Positions 52,490 through 61,163 of a stretch of 64,000 bases of DNA are shown here, one piece after another. The notes below the pieces were generated by a model. That model did no database searches and was not told the DNA's origin. It saw only the letters and a list, made by a program, of their open reading frames with translations. A program made the position numbers and the translations under genes. Source of the DNA: Aporhodopirellula aestuarii. GTDB taxonomy: Bacteria > Planctomycetota > Planctomycetia > Pirellulales > Pirellulaceae. The stretch is from the NCBI RefSeq assembly GCF_023701485.1, contig NZ_JAMQBK010000028.1, positions 21,263 to 85,262 on the forward strand, read 5' to 3'. Position 1 is the stretch's first letter; each line of letters opens with the position of its first letter.

Positions 52490-53971
52490 TCAGGCCAGTT
52501 CCTCGGAGCTGATTTCTTTCGGCCAGGTGAATCGAAATTCCGTGCCTCGCGGCTCGACGTTGTGAATCGAGATATTCCCGCCCATGGTTTGGACGAGTTT
52601 TTGCACAATCGTCAGTCCCAGGCCCGCTCCGTCGTCCCCACTGCTCTGATGCAGCTTTTGGAAAATTTCAAAAACCTTCGCGTGGTATTTTTCCTCGATG
52701 CCCGGCCCATCGTCGCTCACCGAGAACAAGAAATCGTTTTCGTTCTCCTCGTACGTAATCGTGATCGTGCCGGATTCACGATCGTGGTGCTTGACGGCGT
52801 TGTCGATCAAGTTTTGAAAAATACGTTGCAGAGGTTCGCGGACGGTCGTCCAAGTGGCATCCTCTTTCGGCAAGATCACCTTGAAGTTCTCAGGAACATC
52901 CGAAAGTTCGACCGCGTCATTGAGCACCGCTTGGAGATTGATGCTCCGCTGCATGTGGTTTCGGTTGCCGACCCGCGAATACTCGAGCAGTCCGCTAAGT
53001 AACGCGTCCATCCGCTCGACTTGGCCTTGCATCTTTTCGAGATGGGAGAGCACGTTGGCGGGCAGTTCGACGTCGGCATCTGCGGCGTCCTCTCGCACCC
53101 AGTTCGTTAGGTGGATCAGACCACGAAGCGGCGCACGCAAGTCGTGCGAGGCGACATAAGCGAACTGTTCCAGATCGTGATTGCTTCGTGCGAGTGATTT
53201 TGAAACCGCTTCACTGCGACGCAGCATTTTGCGAACTTCTTGTTCGATGCGTTTTTGTTCGGTGATATCGATTTGGGTACCCACCAAACGGATCGGGTTG
53301 CCTGTCGAATCGTAGAGGAATTGGCCTCTCGATTCGAACCATCGGTAGTCGCCATCGGTGTGACGCAGTCGGTAGATGTTCTGGTATTCCTCCATTTTTC
53401 CCGACCTGAAATCATCAAAGCAGGCGATCGCTCTGTCGCGGTCATCGGGATGGAGTAGTCCCTTCCATGACTCAACGTTCCAAGGCGTGTCGACGTCTTG
53501 GCCGAGTTGACGGTGTAGTTCCGGCGAGATGTAAACAATGCCGGATTTTAAACACATGTCCCAGAAACCGACCTGAGCCGATTTGATGGCCATCAGGAGT
53601 TGTTGCCGGTCACGCTGGCTTTCCGAGATGTCATTCGTGTGAACAATCAGAAACGGTTGTTCACCGGAGTCGTCGTTGTAGTTCACGCTGACAAGCACCG
53701 GATGTTCGTTACCGTCGCGGTCGCGATGGGTCGACTCATGGCGAGCGATTTTGTTCTTCCGAAAATTCGCCCACGTCTCGGTCCACGACAGCTTTTGATA
53801 TCGCGTCGTGATGTCGAACACCTTCATCGACAACAGTTCCTCGCGGGAATACTTCAGATGCTCACACGCGTAATCGTTCGCATAAAGAAACGAACCGTCT
53901 TCTCGGATTAAAAAAACCGAGTGAGATAGTTTGTTGGTTATCTCTTGCCAATTGAAATTTTTCGTCAACAT
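52490..53971 (-). CDS. PAS-domain sensor histidine kinase
   Basis: The start was set at MLTKNFNWQEITNKLSHSVFL (an ATG 21 codons upstream is the alternative). It is about 493 aa and cytoplasmic, with no membrane helix. Two PAS domains (about 10-120 and 130-250) are followed by a HisKA domain with ASHDLRAPLRG (the phosphorylated His) and a HATPase domain with FQNLIDNAVKHH (N box), SDDGPGIE (G1), FEIF (F box) and GAGLGLTIV (G2). The HisKA type resembles bacteriophytochrome kinases. No response regulator adjoins it, so the partner is unknown. Confidence 0.9.
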   Translation of the reverse strand: MLTKNFNWQEITNKLSHSVFLIREDGSFLYANDYACEHLKYSREELLSMKVFDITTRYQKLSWTETWANFRKNKIARHESTHRDRDGNEHPVLVSVNYNDDSGEQPFLIVHTNDISESQRDRQQLLMAIKSAQVGFWDMCLKSGIVYISPELHRQLGQDVDTPWNVESWKGLLHPDDRDRAIACFDDFRSGKMEEYQNIYRLRHTDGDYRWFESRGQFLYDSTGNPIRLVGTQIDITEQKRIEQEVRKMLRRSEAVSKSLARSNHDLEQFAYVASHDLRAPLRGLIHLTNWVREDAADADVELPANVLSHLEKMQGQVERMDALLSGLLEYSRVGNRNHMQRSINLQAVLNDAVELSDVPENFKVILPKEDATWTTVREPLQRIFQNLIDNAVKHHDRESGTITITYEENENDFLFSVSDDGPGIEEKYHAKVFEIFQKLHQSSGDDGAGLGLTIVQKLVQTMGGNISIHNVEPRGTEFRFTWPKEISSEELA

Positions 53972-54061
53972 AAGGATGTCAGGATTCCGCGGGATGGTCG
54001 TCCTTGATACAGACACCGGCGTGTAATGTACCACGCTGACGAGCGAGCGTCTGTCGGTTGC

Positions 54062-55453
54062 TCAAGAATCCTCGTCCCCGTTAGGGTTGAGTAGATCGTA
54101 ACCTGACAAGCTGTCGTCGGCATGATCGGACGACTCCTCTTGCCCATCGTCCAACCCGATTCCCGATAAACCGATCCCTGACTGGTCGAGGAGTTTGTCG
54201 CCACGAACGAGGGTGCCATCTTCTAGTTTGGCGCGGATTTTTGCCTTCGTCGCTTTGATCCGTTCATTGCGTTCTTCGACCTTCGCTTCGCGTCGTTTGA
54301 GTTTGACGTAGCGTTTTCGAAACGCCTCTTCGCCCTTCTCGAGTTCGGCGATTCGCTTGGCGAGATCAGCGTCGATTGCTGCCGTGCCCGCTTTGGTCGA
54401 TGGTATCGTTTTGCTGGTTGCGGCGGCGGGTTCAAGTCGGGCCGCATCGACAGGTTCGGGGACTTCGATCCCACGCCAACGCCGGATCATGAGTGGACTG
54501 ATAAAGATTCCGTTTGCCGCAATCATCATCAACCCGAACGTGGCCATTCCCAGCCCCAACGCGATTCCGCCATGAACGGCAACGGCGGTGGCGAGAGTGA
54601 GCGGGCGGGTCCAACGCGGCCAAATCAGGGCACAATAAAACACTTCCCAGAAAAGCGTGAGGTGCGTCAGCGCGGTGAAAAATCGAGGGTAAGCTGCTAA
54701 AAACGTGACATCGAGTGATTGGTATTCATAGTTGCCGACCGCAAACCACATCGCAGTACCGTCCCACCACAATTGCCCCCGGGCCTTGGCCAATCCGCCG
54801 AACAGGTAGATCACGCAAAGATGAAGTTGCAGCAGACGCGTGGCCACGTTCGCGGAGACGCTCGGGAGATCATCGGGTAGTAGCCAGTTCCATTTTTGGG
54901 AAATCGATTCAGCGTTTCCAAACAGCCGGCGACGTAACCAGGCGTCAACCGAGAACACCGCACCACAAGGTGTGAACGCCAGATACATCACGCAGTAGGT
55001 GAGGATTTGATCGAGACCAAAAAGACTGCCCAGCAGACGATGGATCACCATCAGTTGGAACCACCACGCCAACGGTCCGGTAATCCGGGTCAGGAAACCG
55101 ACCATGAACGCGGCTGCTACCAAGATCGTGATGAAGTGATGCACGCCGATCAACGCGGGACTGTTGATGTCCCATAGATAAGACCATGCTGCGGTCGGTT
55201 CGCCGAGTGTGCCGTCGTGCAACGCGCGCGAGGTGTCGTTGTTGATCCAAGCGTCGACGCCGATAAACGAATCAAGGTCCGTTGCGAGCACCACGTGCGA
55301 GTAAAGCAACATCGCCCCTGTAATGATCCGCAGCACCGCGAGTGTTTCGATGTGACGCGCAGCAAACCAAAAATCATCCCAGGCATCGAGGAACTCGCCA
55401 GCGGATTTTTTCAGACGTCCACCCAGGACTGCGGTTGAGAGCATGGCGATCAT
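54062..55453 (-). CDS. HTTM-domain membrane protein with C-terminal coiled coil
   Basis: A 463-aa protein with about eight membrane segments. HTTM features include ETLAVLRIITGAMLLYSHVV, WAYLWDINSP-like YLWDINSPALIGVHHF, and FWEVFYCALIWPRWTRPLTLATAVAVHGGIALGLGM. The HTTM family contains vitamin K-dependent gamma-carboxylase relatives spread by horizontal transfer. The C-terminal 90 residues form a strongly charged coiled coil (IAELEKGEEAFRKRYVKLKRREAKVEERN). Its ATG overlaps the stop of the partner gene (ATGA). The chemistry is unknown. Confidence 0.82.
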   Translation of the reverse strand: MIAMLSTAVLGGRLKKSAGEFLDAWDDFWFAARHIETLAVLRIITGAMLLYSHVVLATDLDSFIGVDAWINNDTSRALHDGTLGEPTAAWSYLWDINSPALIGVHHFITILVAAAFMVGFLTRITGPLAWWFQLMVIHRLLGSLFGLDQILTYCVMYLAFTPCGAVFSVDAWLRRRLFGNAESISQKWNWLLPDDLPSVSANVATRLLQLHLCVIYLFGGLAKARGQLWWDGTAMWFAVGNYEYQSLDVTFLAAYPRFFTALTHLTLFWEVFYCALIWPRWTRPLTLATAVAVHGGIALGLGMATFGLMMIAANGIFISPLMIRRWRGIEVPEPVDAARLEPAAATSKTIPSTKAGTAAIDADLAKRIAELEKGEEAFRKRYVKLKRREAKVEERNERIKATKAKIRAKLEDGTLVRGDKLLDQSGIGLSGIGLDDGQEESSDHADDSLSGYDLLNPNGDEDS

Positions 55454-56352
55454 TGCGAGACGTCTCCAGCGGAGACGGGGCGATCGAACGCACTCACGTC
55501 CGGTTCGCGTGTGGGGTTCGTGGTGGGCGAATTCGCTCCGTCGGGTACCGTCCTGCGGGGGCGGTCTTCGGGAATTGGTATGCCCGACGGTGCGGGAACG
55601 GTTTCTCGTGGTTTAGGAACGGGCTCGGGGTTGGGCTCGGGTTCGGGGAGGCTTTGCGGCAACGCGCCGAGCAGCGTGTCCAAGCTGATCGGGATGTCTT
55701 CGAGCAAAATGTATGTCGGTGGATCGTTGAGCGGAGTCGGCGATTGTGCGTAGGCGACGAAGTCGGGGATCAGGTGTTCGAGCCGGTCGATTTTGATTTC
55801 ACGATCGCCAAATTTTGACTGCAGATGATTGCTCATCGAATCCCTGATCATCTCATATCGCTTGCGCCCGAGCCTCCACGCTTGCAACTCCTCAATCGCC
55901 AAATCCGAGCCGACCAAACTCGCCGCTTCGGCGGGCAGTTTGGGTTGATAAGAATCATGTAAAAATTCCGCCAACATGAAATGGCGGTGATATCGCAGTC
56001 GTGGCCACTGGTCGTTGAGATCGGGGTACAGACGCGTCTCGGTATTCGGTTCTGCCAAACCGGGCGATTGCTCACCTTCATCGCCCGTCGCCGGCCGCGA
56101 CATTTCGACTCGCATCAAATGACTCGGGCCTGGATCCGGAGCAAAAAACGCATACCCGCGGTCGAGGTAGAGGAACTGCCCGTAGGCTGCCAGCGGGCTC
56201 AACATCAAGGAAACCGAGGGCGAAAGTCCGCGGGGGCCTCGGCTTTGAAATGCCAGCGGGGGCGCGACGACAGCGGTCAAATGGGCCAGAACCAACAGGC
56301 TCAGCGCGATTCTCAGGCGTCGTGAGATTCGAGGGCAGGACGGATTAGACAA
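55450..56352 (-). CDS. Membrane-anchored partner of the HTTM protein
   Basis: A 300-aa protein starting at TTG. It has two N-terminal helices (about 12-34 and 48-62), then a soluble domain with HRHFMLAEFLHDSY and a Pro/Glu-rich tail (PEPEPNPEPVPKPRETVPAP) of about 70 residues. It is translationally coupled to the HTTM gene. I do not recognise the family beyond its pairing with HTTM proteins; the pattern YLDRGYAFFAPDPGPSHLMRV suggests a conserved role. Confidence 0.7.
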   Translation of the reverse strand: MSNPSCPRISRRLRIALSLLVLAHLTAVVAPPLAFQSRGPRGLSPSVSLMLSPLAAYGQFLYLDRGYAFFAPDPGPSHLMRVEMSRPATGDEGEQSPGLAEPNTETRLYPDLNDQWPRLRYHRHFMLAEFLHDSYQPKLPAEAASLVGSDLAIEELQAWRLGRKRYEMIRDSMSNHLQSKFGDREIKIDRLEHLIPDFVAYAQSPTPLNDPPTYILLEDIPISLDTLLGALPQSLPEPEPNPEPVPKPRETVPAPSGIPIPEDRPRRTVPDGANSPTTNPTREPDVSAFDRPVSAGDVSQ

Positions 56353-56559
56353 GCGAAAACCGGTCGATTGGGGGCGTTGAAGAATGCCCCTTCAAAATAC
56401 TCAGTCGCACCGCGATGTATAGCCGTGTCCGCGAGACCGTTTTGTCGCGATTGGCTTGTCTGCCGCACCCGTACTTCATCCACGGTAGGACGTTACAATC
56501 TGTGTTCAATGCCCCGGAAAAAGGGGCGGTTTCGCTTTCGAGATACCAGTGAGTACAAC

Positions 56560-57582
56560 ATGAGTCTTTTGTGGTTTTTCCTGGGGCTTGCGGCCTATGC
56601 CGCTTTTCGGACCCTGCCGGGATGTCTCTATACCGTTTCACCCGACCAAAGAGCTGTGAAAACCCGATTTGGGGCCGCTGAAATCATGCCGATGATTGCA
56701 GAATCTCCCGACATCGCCCCGCCGATCGATCCCAGCCTCAGTGAAGAAGAACGCCAACGCTACGCCTATCCGCAGGTGCGAGTCATCGGTCCCGGTGGCC
56801 CCTATTTCAAACTGCCTTGGGAAACCGTGCACCGCGTCAGCGTCGCCACCCATGCCGTTGATCTGTCGTGGGACCCTTCCAAGCGACAAGATACGATCGA
56901 AGCGGTCACAAAAGACAATCTTACCACCGGCGTCAACGGCCAAATTCGGTACCGCGTTAGCGAAAGCAATCTGTATCCGTTCCTGTTCGGTGTGAAGAGT
57001 CCACTCGAACACGTGATGGGTTACTTCGTCTCGGTACTTCGCGAACGGATCGCCAATTTTACCGACCCCAAAGGTGCGAGTTTGCTCAGCAACGAAGAGG
57101 TCGTCGACACGCCGGCGGGAGAACCACGCGGCAGCGCCGTCGAACTCTCCGAAGGCGTTTCGATCAATGACCTTCGTAAGAACCTGCCGCTGCTCAATCA
57201 ATACATGGAAGAGCAGTGTCGCTCGACGACGGCCCGTTACGGGATCGAACTCGATGCGGCGTTAATCACCGAAATCGACCCGCCACCGGAAGTCGATCGG
57301 GCGTTGTCAGCGATCAATAGCACCCGCAACCAAGTCGCTGCTGACATCAGCACCGCTCGCGCCGATGCCGAACAGCAAATCACGATGAGCGCCCGTGCCG
57401 TTGAGATTGCGACCAACAACGCTCAAGCCGAAGTCGCTCCGTTGCAAGAGCTCGCCGGCACGTTGGCGGTGATCAAGAAGGAAGGCGGATCGGCCTGTCT
57501 GAAAGCCTATTTGCGAAACGCGAGGGTCCCGCTTTACGGGCTCGCCTCACGTATTGTCCTCAACAATTCGCAATCCAAGTAA
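56560..57582 (+). CDS. SPFH/band-7 protein, HflK-like
   Basis: The start was set at MSLLWFFLGLAAYAAF; the longer frame upstream is not protein-like. It is a 340-aa protein with one N-terminal membrane helix (about 2-18), followed by the SPFH fold (YTVSPDQRAVKTRFG...GGPYFKLPWETVHRVSV...DNLTTGVNGQIRYRV). It ends in a long coiled coil (AINSTRNQVAADISTARADAEQQITMSARAVEIATNNAQAEV). HflK/HflC complexes form membrane cages around FtsH. The next gene is a second SPFH protein, so the two form a heteromeric pair. Confidence 0.88.
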   Translation: MSLLWFFLGLAAYAAFRTLPGCLYTVSPDQRAVKTRFGAAEIMPMIAESPDIAPPIDPSLSEEERQRYAYPQVRVIGPGGPYFKLPWETVHRVSVATHAVDLSWDPSKRQDTIEAVTKDNLTTGVNGQIRYRVSESNLYPFLFGVKSPLEHVMGYFVSVLRERIANFTDPKGASLLSNEEVVDTPAGEPRGSAVELSEGVSINDLRKNLPLLNQYMEEQCRSTTARYGIELDAALITEIDPPPEVDRALSAINSTRNQVAADISTARADAEQQITMSARAVEIATNNAQAEVAPLQELAGTLAVIKKEGGSACLKAYLRNARVPLYGLASRIVLNNSQSK

Positions 57583-57610
57583 CTTCCAATCATTCAATAA
57601 GGCTTTTACG

Positions 57611-58483
57611 ATGCAGATCTTCCTATTCATTGTCGGCTTCTCAACAATCCCTATTATCCTGTCCATCGCTCGCGCGTTCGGGATCTACACCTGCGTCCAA
57701 GAGTGTGAGTCACAGGTCTTCACGCTTTTTGGCAAGGTTATCGGGACGCTCAATCGGTCCGGGTTGCATTTCCCGATTTCCCACTTTGGACTCCGCGCGA
57801 TGTTGATCCCGTTTTTTGGAAAACGGTACGTCGTCAGCACGGCGCTACGCCAACACTACCTGCGCAGCCAAATGGTGAACTCGGAAGAGGGCACTCCGAT
57901 GGGCGTCGGTATTTGGTACGAGATGCAGGTCGCTGATCCGGTTGCGTATCTGTTTATCAACGCCAACCCGGACGGATCGCTGCAGGCGAACGTGACGAGT
58001 TCGACCATCTCGACACTGAGCAATCTGGAAATGGAAACGATGCTCGAAGACCGCCACAGTCTCAGCCGAACGGTGCGGCAAGCGGTCTCGCCGCTATCTG
58101 AAAAATGGGGTTACCGACTCGGATCGGTTTACATTCGTAAGGTTGAATTCACCGACATGCAGATGGTCCACAACATTACCGAAAAGGTCGTCAAACGCCT
58201 CGTCCAGGTCACCAGCGCGATGAAGCAAGACGGTGAAAACCGGGTCGGTTTGATCAAGAGTGAAACGGCGTATAAGGTCAGTCAGAAGATGGCGGAAGCC
58301 GCTGCGGCCCGTCCCGAAATCGTCGGTCAAAAACTCAACGAGATCGGAAAGCAGGATTCCGAAGTTCTCGACACCGTGCTCGAAGTGATGGAGATCAACA
58401 AGCTGCTCGAAGCGGGGGCGGCGATCGATATCCTTCCCGAATCGAGCAATGTGCTCGTCCAACTTGGTAACTCAAAAGAGTAA
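57611..58483 (+). CDS. SPFH/band-7 protein, HflC-like partner
   Basis: A 290-aa protein starting at the ATG 28 bases after the previous stop; the reading frame upstream overlaps the first gene but is not used. It has one N-terminal helix (about 2-22), the SPFH domain (FTLFGKVIGTLNRSGLHFPISHF...VNSEEGTPMGVGIWYEMQVADPVAYLF) and a C-terminal coiled coil (ITEKVVKRLVQVTSAMKQDGENRVGLIKSETAYKV). It is a likely membrane-cage partner of the upstream SPFH protein. Confidence 0.86.
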   Translation: MQIFLFIVGFSTIPIILSIARAFGIYTCVQECESQVFTLFGKVIGTLNRSGLHFPISHFGLRAMLIPFFGKRYVVSTALRQHYLRSQMVNSEEGTPMGVGIWYEMQVADPVAYLFINANPDGSLQANVTSSTISTLSNLEMETMLEDRHSLSRTVRQAVSPLSEKWGYRLGSVYIRKVEFTDMQMVHNITEKVVKRLVQVTSAMKQDGENRVGLIKSETAYKVSQKMAEAAAARPEIVGQKLNEIGKQDSEVLDTVLEVMEINKLLEAGAAIDILPESSNVLVQLGNSKE

Positions 58484-59344
58484 CCACGCATCCACCGCGT
58501 CGCCCGTCTCGCGTGAGCCCTCTCACGTGAGAGGGACGCGGCCTAGTTCATGAAAAGACAAAGCTTGCACATCTGCCGACGGTTGTTGGCCCCGGCCACC
58601 ACACGCTGCTAATGTATTGACCTAAAACACGAGTTTTGAAATTCCGCTTTGGCGTCAGGTATCGGTTTTTGGCAACCCGAAGAATCCTGCGCTTCTCTGA
58701 AGCTCGCGTCACGATTTGTTGCCAAAATCCAGGACTGACGCGGTCCGTCTCCGGGTTGTGGTCCGCGCGGCCCGCCATTTTGGTTGGCTTGATCTTCAGG
58801 GGGCGGAGGAGTTTGTACCTGCGGCGGTTCCGCGTTACGCCGACCGCCGCCACGCCACCACCCATGCCTCATGGAATAAATCCTCTGCCGCGGCTTCGTC
58901 ACGCATGAGGCTTCGAATGTACACGTTTAGCATCCGTGGTTCTCACGTGCCAAAATTTCGAATGCGGTACGAGCCTTATCAATTACGTCGCAGGAGCCCA
59001 GAAACGTAAAATCACAGTTTGTTGAGCACCCTTACTGTCGCAGATGGGGTACTTGGGGACAAAGAAACCCAGAAAATGCGTCAATTCCTTCCCGCTCAAT
59101 AGGGATCGCACTGAAACACGGCTCGTCTCGCTCGCCGACATTGGATCACGTCGGCGGCATGCTGAACCTGAGCCGGGGCGAAATCGTCTATTCATCGCCG
59201 TTGCCCAGACCAGTTGCGACGTTTTCATTTCGCGTCGACGTGAGCGATTGACGTCGACGCGTGGTGAGACCTCAACCGGCACGCTCTCGTCAGCCTCGGG
59301 AGCGGCTAGACGGCTGTTCATTTCGATAAGACAGAAAGGGAAGT
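58484..59344. other. 861-bp region without a convincing gene
   Basis: An 18-bp palindrome (58518-58535, CCCTCTCACGTGAGAGGG), which lacks a T-run, lies 35 bases after the SPFH pair and may end it. The frames over 58600-58910 and 59044-59345 are Arg/Pro-rich and look random. I found nothing else of note. Confidence 0.4.
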
Positions 59345-60124
59345 ATGAAGCGATTCCAACTCAGAGATAAAAAGGCTCTCATCACCGGCGGAAGCGACGG
59401 AATCGGTTTGGCGATCGCCACCGCGTTTGCCGAGGCTGGGGCGGATATTTGGCTTGTCGCACGCAATGCGGACAAACTCACTTCCGCAGCGGAACAATTA
59501 CGGGCGACGAATGTTGAGGTTCGAACCAGCGCGTTGGATCTCACCGACTCCACCGCGGTGCAAACCCTTGGCGCCGAATTCGCTCAAGCGTGGGACCGGC
59601 TCGATGTGTTGGTTAACAACGCCGGCATGGCGCGCTTTCAAGAGATCGCTGAGGTGACCGACGAGGACCTGATGGCTCAGGTCACGCTCAATCTTCTCGC
59701 GCCTTACCAACTCATCCGGCAATTCCTATCCCATCTCAAGACGGCGCGTGGAAACGTGATCAACATCTCCTCCACGTCGGCGCATCGATTGATCCCTGGC
59801 CGACCCGCGTCGGTGTATGCGATGACCAAAGGTGGCCTAAACTCGCTCACCAAAGCCCTCGCCCTTGAACTCGGTCCTGACGGGGTCCGAGTGAATGCGA
59901 TTGCACCGGGGGCGATCAAAACTCCGCTGACGAGAAACATGATTGCGGGATTCTCAGATCAACGCAAAGCGGATTACGACAAGTTTGTTAAACAGTCCTT
60001 CGCCCTCGGTCGTCTCGGCGAACCAGAAGACGTTGCTCAAATGGCACTACACCTAGCATCGTCCGAGGCGAAGTGGATCACCGGTTCCGTCTTCATTGTC
60101 GATGGTGGCTTAAGCACCAACTAA
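59345..60124 (+). CDS. SDR-family oxidoreductase
   Basis: A 259-aa classical SDR. TGGSDGIG (residues 14-21), NNAGMA (about 90), INISSTSAHR (catalytic Ser) and YAMTKGGLNSL (catalytic Tyr, Lys) are intact. VNAIAPGAIKTPLT and the ending SSEAKWITGSVFIVDGG are typical of 3-oxoacyl-ACP reductase or glucose 1-dehydrogenase-like enzymes. The substrate is unknown. AAAGGGAAGT lies just before the ATG. Confidence 0.9.
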   Translation: MKRFQLRDKKALITGGSDGIGLAIATAFAEAGADIWLVARNADKLTSAAEQLRATNVEVRTSALDLTDSTAVQTLGAEFAQAWDRLDVLVNNAGMARFQEIAEVTDEDLMAQVTLNLLAPYQLIRQFLSHLKTARGNVINISSTSAHRLIPGRPASVYAMTKGGLNSLTKALALELGPDGVRVNAIAPGAIKTPLTRNMIAGFSDQRKADYDKFVKQSFALGRLGEPEDVAQMALHLASSEAKWITGSVFIVDGGLSTN

Positions 60125-60320
60125 GCACACATGCCGAAACCGCATTGATCGCCCGACCGCTGCCTGAGCCGAGACGTGGGAGCGTCCGGACGTTTTTTGG
60201 CAGCAGACGCCGCTCGATCGACCGGGTTGAGCGCACCGCCCGGGGCTTGATAATCCCCGGCGCGGTCCTTCGTTGAGATCAAGCCTTCCATTGAGATCAC
60301 AGCCCGTCTGCTCCGCTCCA

Positions 60321-60539
60321 CTATCGTCCATCGCACGATGAATTCTTGTCGCGGAATGTTCCACAGCACGCTGATGATTCCAGCAACCGCTCGACGTCGG
60401 CGGCGATGTCTCGGTCTTCCAATGTTTGCAGAAACCATCGCCGCTCCGTCTCCTCCATCGCAAACGCTTGATTGAATAGCGTCCGCACGGTTTCGTGGCG
60501 ATCCGATTCTTCGTGCGAGCTGGACGAGGGTTTAGACAA
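60321..60539 (-). pseudogene. Truncated N-terminus of a Ser/Thr kinase-type protein
   Basis: A 72-aa frame. TVRTLFNQAFAMEETERRWFLQTLEDRDIAADVERLLES matches the region before the kinase domain of many planctomycete Ser/Thr kinases (a helical stretch of the form LF..AL.LEP.ER.AFL...). The frame ends at a stop soon after (CDGR), without any kinase domain downstream. It is most likely a broken gene. Confidence 0.5.
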
Positions 60540-61163
60540 CGATTGAACCTGATTAGAAAGAGGGACGCAGAACGCTTCGCAACGGGATGATTTTTACGTG
60601 TTGAGCATTAGGGCAAGCTTCAGGCGGGCCCATCGAGCCTCGAATGAGCATCACCAGCGAAAGAATCGGCAATAGAACCTACCGGATGTGAATCTATCGG
60701 TTTGCTACGCGACGGGCAAGTTACTCCTCTGACGCCACCGATTCGCCATACTGAAGGCCGACGATTCCGCTCTCTTGCAAACGATGCTGTTGATCGATCG
60801 AGGTGCATTCGCGATCAAAACACGCGACACGCTGACCGTCCCGCGTGAACCAGAACAGCGGCTCGGCAAGCACTGTCCCTTGAGCATCGGTGATCGGCTC
60901 CCGTCGGATTTCAAACCGTCTCTACTGATCGATCAGGCAAGATCGATGTTCTGGTACAGGATGCTCGACCAAGCCGAATCACTTCGTCTGTTGAGGCTGA
61001 GACTCAATCAATTGATCCGACGCGTCTGCAAGGCATTTGCTGATTTTTTCGCTAACGCATCAGGTGATGAATGGATCGTTAAATCTTGTTTCTCGATCCA
61101 GTCAATCGCCGGTGAGTGCCCAAGCCACCGAGGACATGCACTCAAAGGTTCGTGCGTACCTGC
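60540..61163. other. Decayed region with one open fragment
   Basis: No intact gene. Between 60721 and 60921 on the - strand an unbroken frame reads like real protein (see the separate fragment). Other frames here are Arg/Ser-rich shadows. The region lies between a truncated kinase gene and the YgiQ gene, so it is probably a graveyard of broken genes. Confidence 0.4.
60721..60921 (-). pseudogene. Start-less coding fragment
   Basis: On the - strand, a frame bounded by TAG and TAA contains no ATG/GTG start but has protein-like composition: EPITDAQGTVLAEPLFWFTRDGQRVACF and CTSIDQQHRLQESGIVGLQYGESVASEE. It looks like the C-terminus of a lost gene. The family is not recognised. Confidence 0.35.

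Noticed and set aside
58609..58902. 97-aa Pro/Gln-rich - strand frame after the SPFH pair
   Set aside because: It begins protein-like (MRHGWWRGGG) but has no ribosome binding site and no recognisable family, so it is not listed as a gene.
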